The notes beneath the pieces are model-generated. The model ran no database searches. It was given only the letters and a program-made list of their open reading frames with translations, and was not told the origin of the DNA. From Pseudomonas sp. C2B4 (GTDB lineage: Bacteria; Pseudomonadota; Gammaproteobacteria; Pseudomonadales; Pseudomonadaceae): a stretch of DNA of 64,000 nt. The stretch is from positions 44,526 through 108,525 of the forward strand of contig NZ_JABFMU010000016.1 in assembly GCF_013359695.1 (NCBI RefSeq). The letters are read 5' to 3'. Numbering within the stretch: the stretch's first letter is position 1; every line of letters starts with the position of its first letter. Both the position numbers and the translations under genes were made by a program. Of this stretch, positions 29,132 through 38,455 are shown one piece after another.

Positions 29132-29439
29132 TGCTGAGCCTCCTTGAGAATCGCATTGTTCAGGTCGTCGAATTCGCCATTGGCGCGTCGCACGTAAATA
29201 CCGGTCAGGATGAAGGCCGAAACAATCAGCCCGACACCGATCGGAATACCCCAGGTGATCGAGGACTCAGGGCTGATTTTCGCCCCCAGCACCTGCGGCC
29301 CGTACGCAATCAAAAGGATGAATCCGGAGTAAAGCCCTAGCATGATCGCCGAAAGAATCCAGGCGAATCGCTCCCTCTTGCTCACCAGCTCCTTGAATCG
29401 CGGACTGTTTTGAATCGAGAGGTAAATGCTGTCGTTCAT
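29128..29439 (-). CDS. DUF485 domain-containing membrane protein (YjcH-like)
   Basis: A 103-residue inner-membrane protein with two hydrophobic helices and the DUF485 opening [19 protein letters not shown]. Always found directly upstream of actP and presumed to help the symporter, though the mechanism is not established. ATGA overlap with actP. Upstream lies a 243-bp spacer with a REPIN. Confidence 0.92.
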   Translation of the reverse strand: MNDSIYLSIQNSPRFKELVSKRERFAWILSAIMLGLYSGFILLIAYGPQVLGAKISPESSITWGIPIGVGLIVSAFILTGIYVRRANGEFDDLNNAILKEAQQ

Positions 29440-29570
29440 TGTTTTTATCCTCGCAGCACAGATTGAGTTGGAACGGTATCCACTCTATGCGGCTGCGAAA
29501 CAGGTTCCAGACGACCTTAGTCTTAGAACCACATGACGTTTTCGCCATTTACCAGCACACCATAAACAAC

Positions 29571-29660
29571 TGTGGGAGCGGGATTGCTCGCGAAGGCGTT
29601 TTGTCAGCCAACAACTCAGTCAACTGGCAGATCGCATTCGCGGGCAAGCCCGCTCCCACA
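29571..29660. repeat. REPIN (inverted REP pair)
   Basis: Pair of the GGGAGCGGG / CCCGCTCCC variant (left GGGATTGCTCGCG, right CGCGGGCAAGCCCGC), just after betX. It may act as the 3' end of the betX transcript, since no terminator is visible there. Confidence 0.9.
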
Positions 29661-29682
29661 GGGTCAAGCGTAAGCTTTGTTA

Positions 29683-30528
29683 TTACTTGGTCCAGTCAGC
29701 CACGCGCTCCGGATGCTTGGCCACCCAATCCTTCGCTGCGGCATCAGGCTTGGCGCCTTCCTGGATCGCCAGCATGACTTCGCCGATCTCGTCTTTCGAA
29801 GCCCACTGGAAGTTTTTCAGGAACTTGGCCACTTCCGGCGCCTTGGTTGCCAGCTCTTTGCTGCCGATGCTGTTCACGGTTTCAGCCGCGCCATACACGC
29901 CTTTCGGGTCTTCGAGGAAACGCAGTTTCCACTTGGCGAACATCCAGTGCGGCACCCAACCGGTCACGGCAATGGATTCGTTTTTCTTCTCGGCACGGGT
30001 CAGCTCGGCAATCATGCCGGCGCCGGAACTGGCTTTGTTCTGATAGCCGGTCAGGTCATAGTCCTTGATCGCCTGATCGGTCTTGATCATCACGCCTGAA
30101 CCGGCGTCGATGCCAACAATGCGTTTCTTGAAGCTGTCGTCGGTTTTCAGATCTTCGATGGACTTGGCCTTGACGTACTCCGGCACGATCAAACCGATCT
30201 TCGCGTCCTTGAAGTTCGGACCGTAGTCGACGACTTGATCCTTGTTCTTGGCCCAGTAATCACCGTGAGTCACCGGCAGCCAGGCGGACAGCATGGCATC
30301 GAGCTTGCCAGTGGCCACGCCCTGCCACATGATCCCGGTAGCAACGGCTTGTAGCTTCACGTCGTAATTGAGTTTTTGCTTGATTACTTCAGCGGCCACG
30401 TGGGTGGTCGCGACACTGTCGGACCAGCCGTCAACGTAACCGATGGTCACTTCCTTGGCGCTGGCGAATGTGGAGCCCATCGCAAATGCCAGAGCGGCAC
30501 CTGCGCCTAAAAGTCGTCGCATCTTCAT
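29683..30528 (-). CDS. betX: glycine betaine-binding periplasmic protein
   Basis: A 281-residue OpuAC-type substrate-binding protein with a signal peptide (LLGAGAALAFAMGSTFASA, mature start KEVTIGYVDGWSDS). Trp and Tyr residues in the GYVDGW, MWQGVATG, SAWLPVTHGDYW and VTGWVPHWMFAKW segments make the aromatic box that binds quaternary ammonium groups. No permease or ATPase gene is adjacent. The location beside actP-DUF485 matches BetX of P. aeruginosa, which is known to feed glycine betaine to the CbcWV core transporter; the symbol rests on that synteny and family. Confidence 0.88.
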   Translation of the reverse strand: MKMRRLLGAGAALAFAMGSTFASAKEVTIGYVDGWSDSVATTHVAAEVIKQKLNYDVKLQAVATGIMWQGVATGKLDAMLSAWLPVTHGDYWAKNKDQVVDYGPNFKDAKIGLIVPEYVKAKSIEDLKTDDSFKKRIVGIDAGSGVMIKTDQAIKDYDLTGYQNKASSGAGMIAELTRAEKKNESIAVTGWVPHWMFAKWKLRFLEDPKGVYGAAETVNSIGSKELATKAPEVAKFLKNFQWASKDEIGEVMLAIQEGAKPDAAAKDWVAKHPERVADWTK

Positions 30529-30871
30529 CGTTACTTCCCCGAAAGTGCTGCGCTCGACGGGTGCCGAGTCGCTTCAACGTATTGTTATGGTGCACAGCGC
30601 CCCCATCACGCCCACCGCAAACTCGTTCGAACATCAGCGCGATTTATCAACCAGGGTACTGACGCCTTCGATAATCAACCTGACGCTCAACGCGACCTTC
30701 TCTGCCAGCGACCTCAAGGCATCGAGAAACGACATCAGAACGCCATTAATCCCGCGCCAGACAAACGCTTCGGGTGATCCGCCCGAACTTTGCATGTCAA
30801 AATCATGCAGGCCACCAAGCACGCGGAAAATGCAGGTAACATGCGCCGCTTTGCTCCCAGACGGCCTGACC
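30529..30871. other. betX-GH17 intergenic region
   Basis: 343 bp, divergent, so it should carry promoters for both genes. The frame of the GH17 gene stays open through it, but that stretch lacks coding character. I see no clear promoter or repeat. Confidence 0.4.
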
Positions 30872-32425
30872 ATGCCCGCGACATCCCGCTTTCCTTTTTT
30901 TGCCTATCTCTTCGCCTGCCTGCTTGGACTGTTTGCCTTCGGCGGTTTCTGGTACGGCCTCGGTAAACCGGTCATCCTGCCGGACGCCGCCACGCCGACG
31001 CACAAGTTGCAATGCGCCTCCTACACCCCGTTCGACAAGGACCAGTCGCCGTTCGATGTGCCGTTCAACTTGCGCCCCGAGCGCATGGACGCCGACCTCG
31101 CGCTGCTGGCCAAGAGCTTCGAATGTATCCGCACCTACTCCATGACCGGCCTCGAAGCCTTGCCCGATCTGGCGCGCAAGCACGGGTTGAAGCTGATGAT
31201 CGGCGCCTGGGTCAACAGCAACCCGGTGGACACCGAGAAAGAAGTCGATCTATTGATCGCCTCGGCCAACGCCAACGCGGACGTGGTAACCGCAGTGATC
31301 GTCGGCAACGAAACCCTGCTGCGCAAGGAAGTCACCGGCGCGCAATTGGCCCGGCTGATCACCAAGGTCAAGAGCCAGGTCAAACAGCCCGTTACTTACG
31401 CCGACGTCTGGGAGTTCTGGCTCAAGCATCCGGAAATCGCGCCGGCGGTGGACTTCCTGACCATCCACTTGTTGCCGTACTGGGAAGACGATCCCTCGAA
31501 CATCGATGCGGCCCTGCAACACGTGGCGCAAGTACGCCAGGTGTTCGGCAACAAATTCGCGCCCAAGGACGTGATGATTGGCGAAACCGGCTGGCCGAGC
31601 GAAGGCCGCCAGCGTGAAACCGCCCTGCCGAGCCGGGTCAATGAAGCCAAATTCATTCGCGGTTTTGTCGCCATGGCCGAACAGGAAGGCTGGCATTACA
31701 ACCTGATCGAAGCCTTCGACCAACCCTGGAAACGCGCCAGCGAAGGTGCGGTTGGCGGGTACTGGGGGTTGTTCGATGCCGACCGCCAGGACAAGGGCGT
31801 ACTGGCAGGTCCCGTGTCGAACGTACCGTACTGGTCTCAGTGGTTGATGGTGGGCGGTTTGATCTTCGTCGGTACGCTGATCCTCGGCGGCCGTGTACGC
31901 AGCACTCGCGCGGCATTGGTGCTGCCGTTGCTGGGCGCCTTGGCAGCTTGCTCGATTGGCGCCTGGGGTGATCTGGCCCGCGTCACCACGCGTTTTGCCA
32001 GCGAGTGGTTTTGGGTCGCGTTGCTGACGGCGTTGAACCTGTTGGTGTTGGCCCACGCCGCGCTGACCTTGAGCCCTCGCGCCGGTTGGCGTGGATGGAC
32101 ATTCAATGTGCTCGAACGTCGTTCAGGCTGGTTGCTGGCAGTGACGGGGTTTGCGGCGGCAGTGATGATGCTGGAACTGGTCTTCGACCCACGCTATCGC
32201 AGCTTCCCGAGCGTGGCGTTCATCATTCCTGCACTGGTTTATCTGTGCCGCCCGGTGAGCGTACCGCGTCGGGAGATTGCTCTGCTGACGTTCATCATCG
32301 GCGCCGGCATTGCGCCACAACTGTACCGCGAAGGGTTGGAGAACCAGCAGGCCTGGGGCTGGGCGCTGGTGAGCGTGTTGATGGTGGCGGCGTTGTGGCG
32401 CAGCTTGCGGGCTCGCAACGCTTAA
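30872..32425 (+). CDS. membrane-anchored GH17 family protein (beta-glucan synthase-like)
   Basis: A 517-residue protein: N-terminal membrane segment (10-30), a periplasmic glycoside hydrolase 17 domain (about 45-300), then six or seven membrane helices (about 300-510). Both GH17 catalytic glutamates are in place: Glu147 in VGNETLL (acid) and Glu238 in IGETGWPSEG (nucleophile). Annotated relatives in pseudomonads are called beta-(1-6) glucan synthases by similarity to rhizobial NdvC, where GH17 enzymes act as transglycosylases. No glycosyltransferase domain is present. I chose the ATG at 30872; an open frame extends upstream to 30443 across the betX start and is not credible. Confidence 0.82.
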   Translation: MPATSRFPFFAYLFACLLGLFAFGGFWYGLGKPVILPDAATPTHKLQCASYTPFDKDQSPFDVPFNLRPERMDADLALLAKSFECIRTYSMTGLEALPDLARKHGLKLMIGAWVNSNPVDTEKEVDLLIASANANADVVTAVIVGNETLLRKEVTGAQLARLITKVKSQVKQPVTYADVWEFWLKHPEIAPAVDFLTIHLLPYWEDDPSNIDAALQHVAQVRQVFGNKFAPKDVMIGETGWPSEGRQRETALPSRVNEAKFIRGFVAMAEQEGWHYNLIEAFDQPWKRASEGAVGGYWGLFDADRQDKGVLAGPVSNVPYWSQWLMVGGLIFVGTLILGGRVRSTRAALVLPLLGALAACSIGAWGDLARVTTRFASEWFWVALLTALNLLVLAHAALTLSPRAGWRGWTFNVLERRSGWLLAVTGFAAAVMMLELVFDPRYRSFPSVAFIIPALVYLCRPVSVPRREIALLTFIIGAGIAPQLYREGLENQQAWGWALVSVLMVAALWRSLRARNA

Positions 32426-32448
32426 TCTTTCAGCGAGCTTGCCAACGT

Positions 32449-32545
32449 CTTCGCGAGCAGGCTCGCTCCCACATTGGATTTTGGTCGTATGCAATAAATG
32501 TGCTCGATGGAGATCAACTGTGGGAGCGAGCCTGCTCGCGAAGGC
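32449..32545. repeat. REPIN (inverted REP pair)
   Basis: Units at 32449-32473 and 32518-32545 in the outward form (TTCGCGAGCAGGCTCGCTCC first), between the convergent GH17 and small membrane protein genes. Confidence 0.93.
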
Positions 32546-32551
32546 TGACTA

Positions 32552-32920
32552 TCAGGCGCTACGGGGCGCCCTGACCAACCGCAACCCCGCAATCACCACC
32601 GCAAACACTGCCAGCGTCGTGTTGTACAACGCCAGCGCCGGTAACCCGAGCACCAGCGCCAACACCGCCAGCCACCACCCTGCCCGTCCTGGCAGCACGA
32701 AGCCGATCACTGCGGCGGCCAACGCGCTCCAGCCCAGTACCCCGAAGTGAATCATCAGTCCGAGGTTCGAACGGACCTGGCATTCCCAGCGGCTCGCCTC
32801 ATCCACGCAGAGGCCCACCCATTGCGCATCCTCCATGAAGCCATAACGCGCGCCATAACTGGCGGCCAGCCATAAAGGCAGCAAAACGAGCAGCAGGATC
32901 ACGGGCAAACGGCGGGACAT
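32552..32920 (-). CDS. hypothetical small membrane protein
   Basis: A 122-residue protein with an N-terminal hydrophobic segment (LPVILLLVLLPLWLAAS), a short periplasmic loop with two Cys (GLCVDEASRWECQ), then about three more hydrophobic segments. I do not recognise the family. The ATG at 32920 has GGAG at a good distance. It is convergent with the GH17 gene and only 6 bp from the REPIN; upstream it is divergent from the alpha/beta hydrolase gene. Confidence 0.65.
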   Translation of the reverse strand: MSRRLPVILLLVLLPLWLAASYGARYGFMEDAQWVGLCVDEASRWECQVRSNLGLMIHFGVLGWSALAAAVIGFVLPGRAGWWLAVLALVLGLPALALYNTTLAVFAVVIAGLRLVRAPRSA

Positions 32921-33143
32921 GGAGCACTCCAATAAAGCGAAAACGGCGGCCAGCTTAATCGCCCGGCAGCCTTACGCAAGCGCTAACAACAGTTAACTGG
33001 TCATCCAATCGCTGCAAAGTGTATCGTCCAGCTACTATTACTTTGAATTAGGCCTGTTTGGTGCCGATGCGTGGCACTTTGGCGCAAATCCAGTGGTCAT
33101 AGCCTGCGAACTTCATTCGGCACCTTCTCTAAGGGATTTAGTC

Positions 33144-34442
33144 ATGCTCCGTTCCTTGCGCTTCGCCGCGCTGTTTAGCGGCCTTATCCTGAGTGCGTCC
33201 GCACTGGCGGTCGACATCGACGCCGCCAGTTATGGCTATCCCTTGACCAACCCGTTCGAAGCGACCATCGCCACGACGCCGCCGGATTTGCGTCCGGAAC
33301 TGCCGCTGGACGACGACATCGATCAATCGGATCGCAGCGTCACGTTGCGGCCGGAGCGTCAATTCGAGTTGCCCGACAACTTCTGGCCGGTGAAGAAACT
33401 CACCTATCGCATCGCCACCCAGGATAAAGCCGCCCCCCTGATTTTCCTGATCGCCGGCACCGGCGCGCGCTACGACAGCAGCCTTAACGAATACCTGAAA
33501 AAGCTTTACTACAAGGCCGGCTACCACGTGGTGCAACTGTCATCGCCCACCAGCTTTGACTTCATGAGCGCCGCGTCACGCTTTGCCACGCCCGGCATCA
33601 CCAAGGACGATGCCGAAGACATGTACCGTGTGATGCAGGCCGTGCGGGCGCAAAACCCGAAGCTGCCGATCACCGATTACTACCTGACGGGCTACAGCCT
33701 GGGTGGACTGGATGCGGCATTCGTCGCGCATCTGGATGAAACCCGCCGCAGTTTCAACTTCAAGAAAGTGCTGCTGCTCAATCCGCCAGTCAATCTCTAC
33801 ACCTCGATCACCAACCTCGACAGACTGGTCCAGACCGAGGTCAAGGGCATCACCAACACCACCACCTTCTATGAGCTGGTGCTGAACAAGTTGACCCGTT
33901 ACTTCCAGCAGAAGGGATACATCGACCTCAACGATGCACTGCTCTACGATTTCCAGCAGTCCAAGCAGCACCTGAGCAACGAACAGATGGCCATGTTGAT
34001 CGGCACTTCGTTCCGCTTCTCGGCGGCCGACATCGCCTTCACCTCGGACCTGATCAACCGCCGCGGCCTCATCACCCCACCGAAAACCCCGATCACCGAA
34101 GGCACCAGCCTCACGCCGTATCTCAAGCGCGCGCTGCAGTGCGACTTCGATTGCTACATCACCGAGCAAGTGATCCCGATGTGGCGTGCCCGCACCGATG
34201 GCGGCAGCCTGCTGCAACTGATTAACCAGGTGAGCCTGTATGCGCTCGAGGATTACCTGCGCAACAGCCCGAAAATCGCCGTCATGCACAACGCCGACGA
34301 CGTGATCCTCGGCCCGGGGGACCTCGGATTCCTGCGCAAGACCTTTGGCGATCGCCTGACCGTTTACCCGCTGGGCGGCCACTGCGGCAACCTTAACTAC
34401 CGCGTCAACAGCGACGCCATGCTGGAGTTCTTCCGTGGCTAA
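33144..34442 (+). CDS. periplasmic alpha/beta hydrolase coupled to mlaA
   Basis: A 432-residue exported protein (signal LRFAALFSGLILSASALA, mature start VDIDAAS). The hydrolase core has the nucleophile elbow GYSLGG (Ser185), an acid in HNADDVILG (Asp385 or 386) and His413 in LGGHCGN, so it looks catalytically complete. Substrate unknown; a lipid ester is suggested by its partner. AAGGGA precedes the ATG. Its last 8 bases overlap the mlaA start, so the two proteins are made together, which implies a role at the outer membrane. The pair is conserved in pseudomonads (next to betX in P. aeruginosa too). Confidence 0.8.
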   Translation: MLRSLRFAALFSGLILSASALAVDIDAASYGYPLTNPFEATIATTPPDLRPELPLDDDIDQSDRSVTLRPERQFELPDNFWPVKKLTYRIATQDKAAPLIFLIAGTGARYDSSLNEYLKKLYYKAGYHVVQLSSPTSFDFMSAASRFATPGITKDDAEDMYRVMQAVRAQNPKLPITDYYLTGYSLGGLDAAFVAHLDETRRSFNFKKVLLLNPPVNLYTSITNLDRLVQTEVKGITNTTTFYELVLNKLTRYFQQKGYIDLNDALLYDFQQSKQHLSNEQMAMLIGTSFRFSAADIAFTSDLINRRGLITPPKTPITEGTSLTPYLKRALQCDFDCYITEQVIPMWRARTDGGSLLQLINQVSLYALEDYLRNSPKIAVMHNADDVILGPGDLGFLRKTFGDRLTVYPLGGHCGNLNYRVNSDAMLEFFRG

Positions 34443-35223
34443 ATACCTCCTGCTAATCGCCGCGTTACTCTGTGCAACCGCTGCCAATGCCGACAACAGC
34501 AAAGCCAACGCCCCCGTGGTCGTCGACAGTGACGGCTTCAAGGAGCCACTGAGCAAACTCAAGTTCAACCCAGGGCTGGATCAGCGCGAGTTCGAACGCT
34601 CGACCCTCAGCGCGCTGAACGTCTACGACCCGCTGGAAGAGTGGAACCGGCGCGTTTACCACTTCAACTACCGGTTCGATCAATGGGTGTTCCTTCCGGT
34701 GGTCGATGGCTATCGCTACATCACGCCAAGCTTCTTGCGCACCGGTGTGAGCAACTTCTTCAACAACATCGGCGATGTGCCGAATCTGCTCAACAGCCTG
34801 CTGCAGTTCAAGGGCCAGCGTTCGATGGAAATCACCGGACGGTTGCTGCTCAACACCACCATCGGCATCGCCGGCCTGTGGGACCCGGCCACCGCCATGG
34901 GCCTGCCACGGCAGAACGAAGACTTCGGCCAGACGCTGGGCTTCTACGGTGTTCCAGCCGGCGCCTACTTTGTGTTGCCGATCCTCGGCCCATCGAACCT
35001 GCGCGACACGGGCGGGCTGGTGGTCGATTTCAGCGCCGAGAACGCGATCAACTTCCTCAACGTTGCCGAGGTCAGCTCCAACCATCCGGAAGTCTGGATC
35101 TTGCGCGGCGTCGACAAGCGCTATCAGACCAGCTTCCGCTATGGCCAGCTGAACTCGCCGTTCGAGTACGAGAAGGTGCGTTACGTGTACACCGAATCGC
35201 GCAAGTTGCAGATTGCCGAGTAA
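34435..35223 (+). CDS. mlaA: MlaA family phospholipid-removal protein
   Basis: A 262-residue MlaA/VacJ family member. Core motifs NVYDPLEEWNRRVYHFNYRFD, GVSNFFNNIGDVPNLLNSLLQ and GIAGLWDPATAMGL are conserved. E. coli MlaA is an outer-membrane lipoprotein that extracts surface phospholipids. Here the signal peptide ends ATAANA before Asp20 and the only Cys (residue 13, in ALLCATA) is not in a good lipobox, so it may not be lipidated. Start is GTG at 34435, inside the end of the hydrolase gene. The rest of the Mla system is not in this window. Confidence 0.92.
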   Translation: MAKYLLLIAALLCATAANADNSKANAPVVVDSDGFKEPLSKLKFNPGLDQREFERSTLSALNVYDPLEEWNRRVYHFNYRFDQWVFLPVVDGYRYITPSFLRTGVSNFFNNIGDVPNLLNSLLQFKGQRSMEITGRLLLNTTIGIAGLWDPATAMGLPRQNEDFGQTLGFYGVPAGAYFVLPILGPSNLRDTGGLVVDFSAENAINFLNVAEVSSNHPEVWILRGVDKRYQTSFRYGQLNSPFEYEKVRYVYTESRKLQIAE

Positions 35224-35242
35224 TTACTGCGAGCACAAAACA

Positions 35243-35334
35243 CTGTGGGAGCGAGCCTGCTCGCGAATGGGCTTATCAGTCACCATCATGGTTGTCTGAT
35301 ACACCGCATTCGCGAGCAGGCTCGCTCCCACAGT
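35243..35334. repeat. REPIN (inverted REP pair)
   Basis: Near-perfect inverted pair (ACTGTGGGAGCGAGCC... and its complement) between the convergent mlaA and DUF808 genes. Confidence 0.95.
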
Positions 35335-35362
35335 TGTTATGTGTCGCTGAAGGAAGCAAGCC

Positions 35363-36277
<915 letters not shown>

Positions 36278-36411
36278 GAATCGGGTTTCCTTCTGTAATG
36301 AATGCCGTGCAGCATAGCGCGGCCCGGCGCCGCACGGAGCTTTCTTGAGCGCCGCCAAAGGCCGGTGCTACCATGCGCAACCGCCAGAACAGGCAAGGAA
36401 CCACCTGGTTT

Positions 36412-37020
36412 ATGAGCACTATCCGCGAGCGCAACAAACAACTGATCCTGCGTGCCGCCAGTGAAGAGTTTGCCGACAAGGGCTTCGCTGCGACCAAAAC
36501 CAGCGACATCGCAGCCAAGGCGGGATTGCCCAAGCCCAACGTCTACTACTACTTCAAATCCAAGGAAAACCTCTACCGCGAGGTCCTGGAAAGCATCATC
36601 GAGCCGATCCTCCAGGCTTCGACGCCGTTCAATCCTGACGGAGTGCCCAGCGAAGTCCTGAGCGGCTACATCCGTTCGAAGATCCGCATCTCCCGCGACC
36701 TGCCGTTTGCTTCCAAGGTATTCGCCAGCGAAATCATGCACGGCGCGCCGCATTTGAGCACCGACCTGGTCGAACAGCTCAACGGCCAGGCCAAGCACAA
36801 CATCGATTGCATCCAGACCTGGATCGACCGCGGCCAGATCGCCCCCATCGATCCCAATCACCTGATGTTCAGCATCTGGGCCGCGACCCAGACCTATGCC
36901 GACTTCGACTGGCAAATCACGGCCATCACGGGCAAGGCCAAGCTGGATGAGGAAGATTATGAAGCGGCGGCGCAGACGATCATCCGGTTGGTGCTCAAGG
37001 GGTGTGAGCCGGACAAATAA
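36412..37020 (+). CDS. TetR/AcrR family regulator (RutR-like)
   Basis: A 202-residue one-component regulator. The N-terminal helix-turn-helix (FADKGFAATKTSDIAAKAGLPKPNVYYYFKSKENLYREVL, about 17-56) is typical TetR; the C-terminal half (PFASKVFASEIMHGAPHL, WIDRGQIAPIDPNHLMFSIWAATQTYADF) matches the YcdC/RutR C-terminal ligand domain. RutR senses uracil in E. coli; the ligand here is unknown. AAGGA lies 14 nt upstream of the ATG, rather far. It is divergent from DUF808 and followed by a REP hairpin and the RAYT gene. Confidence 0.85.
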   Translation: MSTIRERNKQLILRAASEEFADKGFAATKTSDIAAKAGLPKPNVYYYFKSKENLYREVLESIIEPILQASTPFNPDGVPSEVLSGYIRSKIRISRDLPFASKVFASEIMHGAPHLSTDLVEQLNGQAKHNIDCIQTWIDRGQIAPIDPNHLMFSIWAATQTYADFDWQITAITGKAKLDEEDYEAAAQTIIRLVLKGCEPDK

Positions 37021-37030
37021 TCCGCCCCCC

Positions 37031-37054
37031 CATTCGCGAACAAGCCCGCGAATG
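37031..37054. repeat. degenerate REP hairpin
   Basis: Perfect 8-bp arms CATTCGCG / CGCGAATG around AACAAGCC. It keeps the GCGAACAAGCCCGCGAA core of the REP family without the GGGAGC tail, and lies 20 bp from the 3' end of the RAYT gene. Confidence 0.7.
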
Positions 37055-37074
37055 AAGACAACTCGGTACATCTG

Positions 37075-37530
37075 TCAAACCCAGATCGCATCCCACAATG
37101 GATAGTCGAGCTTTTCCACCAACCCCGCCCGCAATGGATTAGCCACTACATACCGAGCCAGTTTCACCAGATCTTCTTCTTTTCTCAAAGCATGGTCGTG
37201 GAAACCCTGCTGCCAAAGACTGCCTGTTCTGCCAGTTGCCGCATTGATTGCTCGGGTGCTCAGAGATTTGGTCTGACACATCAATTGCCCCAGCGAGCCT
37301 TTGTTCAGCTGAATCAACCAATGAAAATGATCGGGCATGACTACCCAGGCCAAAGAGTCGGCAAAGCCTTCATCCTGTGCTTGCTTAAAGTGGCGAACAA
37401 CCAATCTGCCAAGGGTGTAGTCCCAGAACACAGGTTCCCTTTTCAGGGTGTTTGCAGTCAGCAGGTAGATGCGATTTTGCTCGGCATAGCGACCGATGCG
37501 CAGGCGGTGTGAAGCAGACAACTCAGGCAT
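37075..37530 (-). CDS. REP-associated tyrosine transposase (RAYT)
   Basis: A 151-residue single-copy transposase of the Y1/HUH type. The metal-binding HxH is H68-F-H70 in VVMPDHFHWLI and the likely catalytic tyrosine is Tyr127 in LARYVVANPLRAGLV; both are the RAYT (TnpA-REP) signatures. These enzymes are thought to have spread REP sequences. I prefer the ATG at 37530 (AGAGGG upstream) over one six codons earlier. The gene is flanked by a REP hairpin (37031-37054) and a REPIN (37627-37714), the usual RAYT arrangement. It sits between the TetR gene and the gcl locus. Confidence 0.88.
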   Translation of the reverse strand: MPELSASHRLRIGRYAEQNRIYLLTANTLKREPVFWDYTLGRLVVRHFKQAQDEGFADSLAWVVMPDHFHWLIQLNKGSLGQLMCQTKSLSTRAINAATGRTGSLWQQGFHDHALRKEEDLVKLARYVVANPLRAGLVEKLDYPLWDAIWV

Positions 37531-37626
37531 TCCTTTGCCCTCTCTCATGTTGAAATCATGGAAAGGCTAGGTCAGCGCCTACAGAATGGTGGAACAGACT
37601 TTTAGCTGGATGTGTCTGAGAGATTG

Positions 37627-37714
37627 CCTTCGCGAGCAAGCCCGCTCCCACATTTGATCGGATTTCTTCAGGTAGATCTCGGTCGAATGTGGGAGCGGGC
37701 TTGCTCGCGAAAGC
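37627..37714. repeat. REPIN next to the RAYT gene
   Basis: Inverted pair of the GCGAGCAAGCCCGCTCCC form. It lies about 97 bp upstream of the RAYT start and downstream of the GlcG/HbpS-like gene. Confidence 0.92.
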
Positions 37715-37734
37715 GGTCTATCAATCACTACAGA

Positions 37735-38175
37735 TCAAGCAGCAACCCCAGCATCCGCCCTCAACCCCAACGCCTCGATCGCGTTGATCGCACACTGCTC
37801 GTCAACATCCGACAGATCCCCGCTGATCCCCACCGCCCCCAGCACAATCCCGGCCTGATCGCGAATCAGCACGCCGCCCGGTGCTGGCACGACACTGCCC
37901 TGTCCCAGGCTATTCAGAGCGGCGATGAATGCCGGGCGTTGCTGGGCATCCAGGGCCAGCAGGCGTGAACCCTTGCCCAGGGCGATGGCGCCCCAGGCCT
38001 TGCCGATGGCGACCTGCGGGCGCAGCAGGCTGGCGCCGTCTTCGCGTTGCAGGGTAATCAGATGCCCACCGGCATCCAGTACCGCGATGGTCAGGGGCGC
38101 CGCGGAAATGGCGCGCCCCGCATTGATGGCCTCGTTGACCAGGTTGACTGCGACTTTCAAGGTTAAAGCGCTCAT
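37735..38175 (-). CDS. GlcG/HbpS family protein
   Basis: A 146-residue protein of the GlcG/HbpS (DUF336) family; members bind heme (HbpS) or lie in glycolate and propanediol loci (GlcG). The motif LTIAVLDAGGHLITLQREDGAS and the C-terminal GGVLIRDQAGIVLGAVGISG are typical. No signal peptide. GAGGAC precedes the ATG. It is divergent from gcl across a 280-bp region that carries two identical palindromes, so it is likely co-regulated with glyoxylate use. The biochemical role is not known. Confidence 0.85.
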   Translation of the reverse strand: MSALTLKVAVNLVNEAINAGRAISAAPLTIAVLDAGGHLITLQREDGASLLRPQVAIGKAWGAIALGKGSRLLALDAQQRPAFIAALNSLGQGSVVPAPGGVLIRDQAGIVLGAVGISGDLSDVDEQCAINAIEALGLRADAGVAA

Positions 38176-38280
38176 GGTGCCGTCCTCATTTTGTTTTTCG
38201 GAAAGCCGGTGGATTGCGGTTTTGATCTCACGCTTGTGCCGCAGCCCGATGCAACAAATAGAACACAATGAATTATTTTT

Positions 38281-38290
38281 TTGTATACAA
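38281..38290. promoter_or_regulatory. TTGTATACAA palindrome (gcl locus, distal)
   Basis: Perfect 10-bp palindrome in an AT-rich stretch, 105 bp before the GlcG/HbpS-like gene. The same word recurs at 38419-38428. Probable repressor operator. Confidence 0.6.
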
Positions 38291-38418
38291 TAATTCTCGA
38301 AAAGCGCCACATGCGACGAAAAGCCACAGTGAATAGGGCTTCCGACGAATGAAACGGTTGCTTGAGAAAATGGATTGACCTGCGCCGTCCACCGTGAATA
38401 CACTCAGCGCAAAGCCAC

Positions 38419-38428
38419 TTGTATACAA
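38419..38428. promoter_or_regulatory. TTGTATACAA palindrome (gcl locus, proximal)
   Basis: Second copy, 27 bp before the gcl ATG and just after a possible promoter (TTGACC 38375-38380, 16-bp spacer, AATACA 38397-38402). A regulator bound here would block gcl transcription. Confidence 0.6.
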
Positions 38429-38455
38429 TTACAAAACGTAAAGAGGCACAAAACC

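Noticed and set aside
30443..30871. N-terminal extension of the GH17 protein by 143 residues
   Set aside because: It would overlap the start of betX and has no coding character; the membrane segment and family similarity begin at the ATG at 30872.
33000..33143. Possible riboswitch or small RNA upstream of the hydrolase-mlaA pair
   Set aside because: Some AT-rich sequence and weak promoter-like words, but no stable conserved fold that I can recognise.
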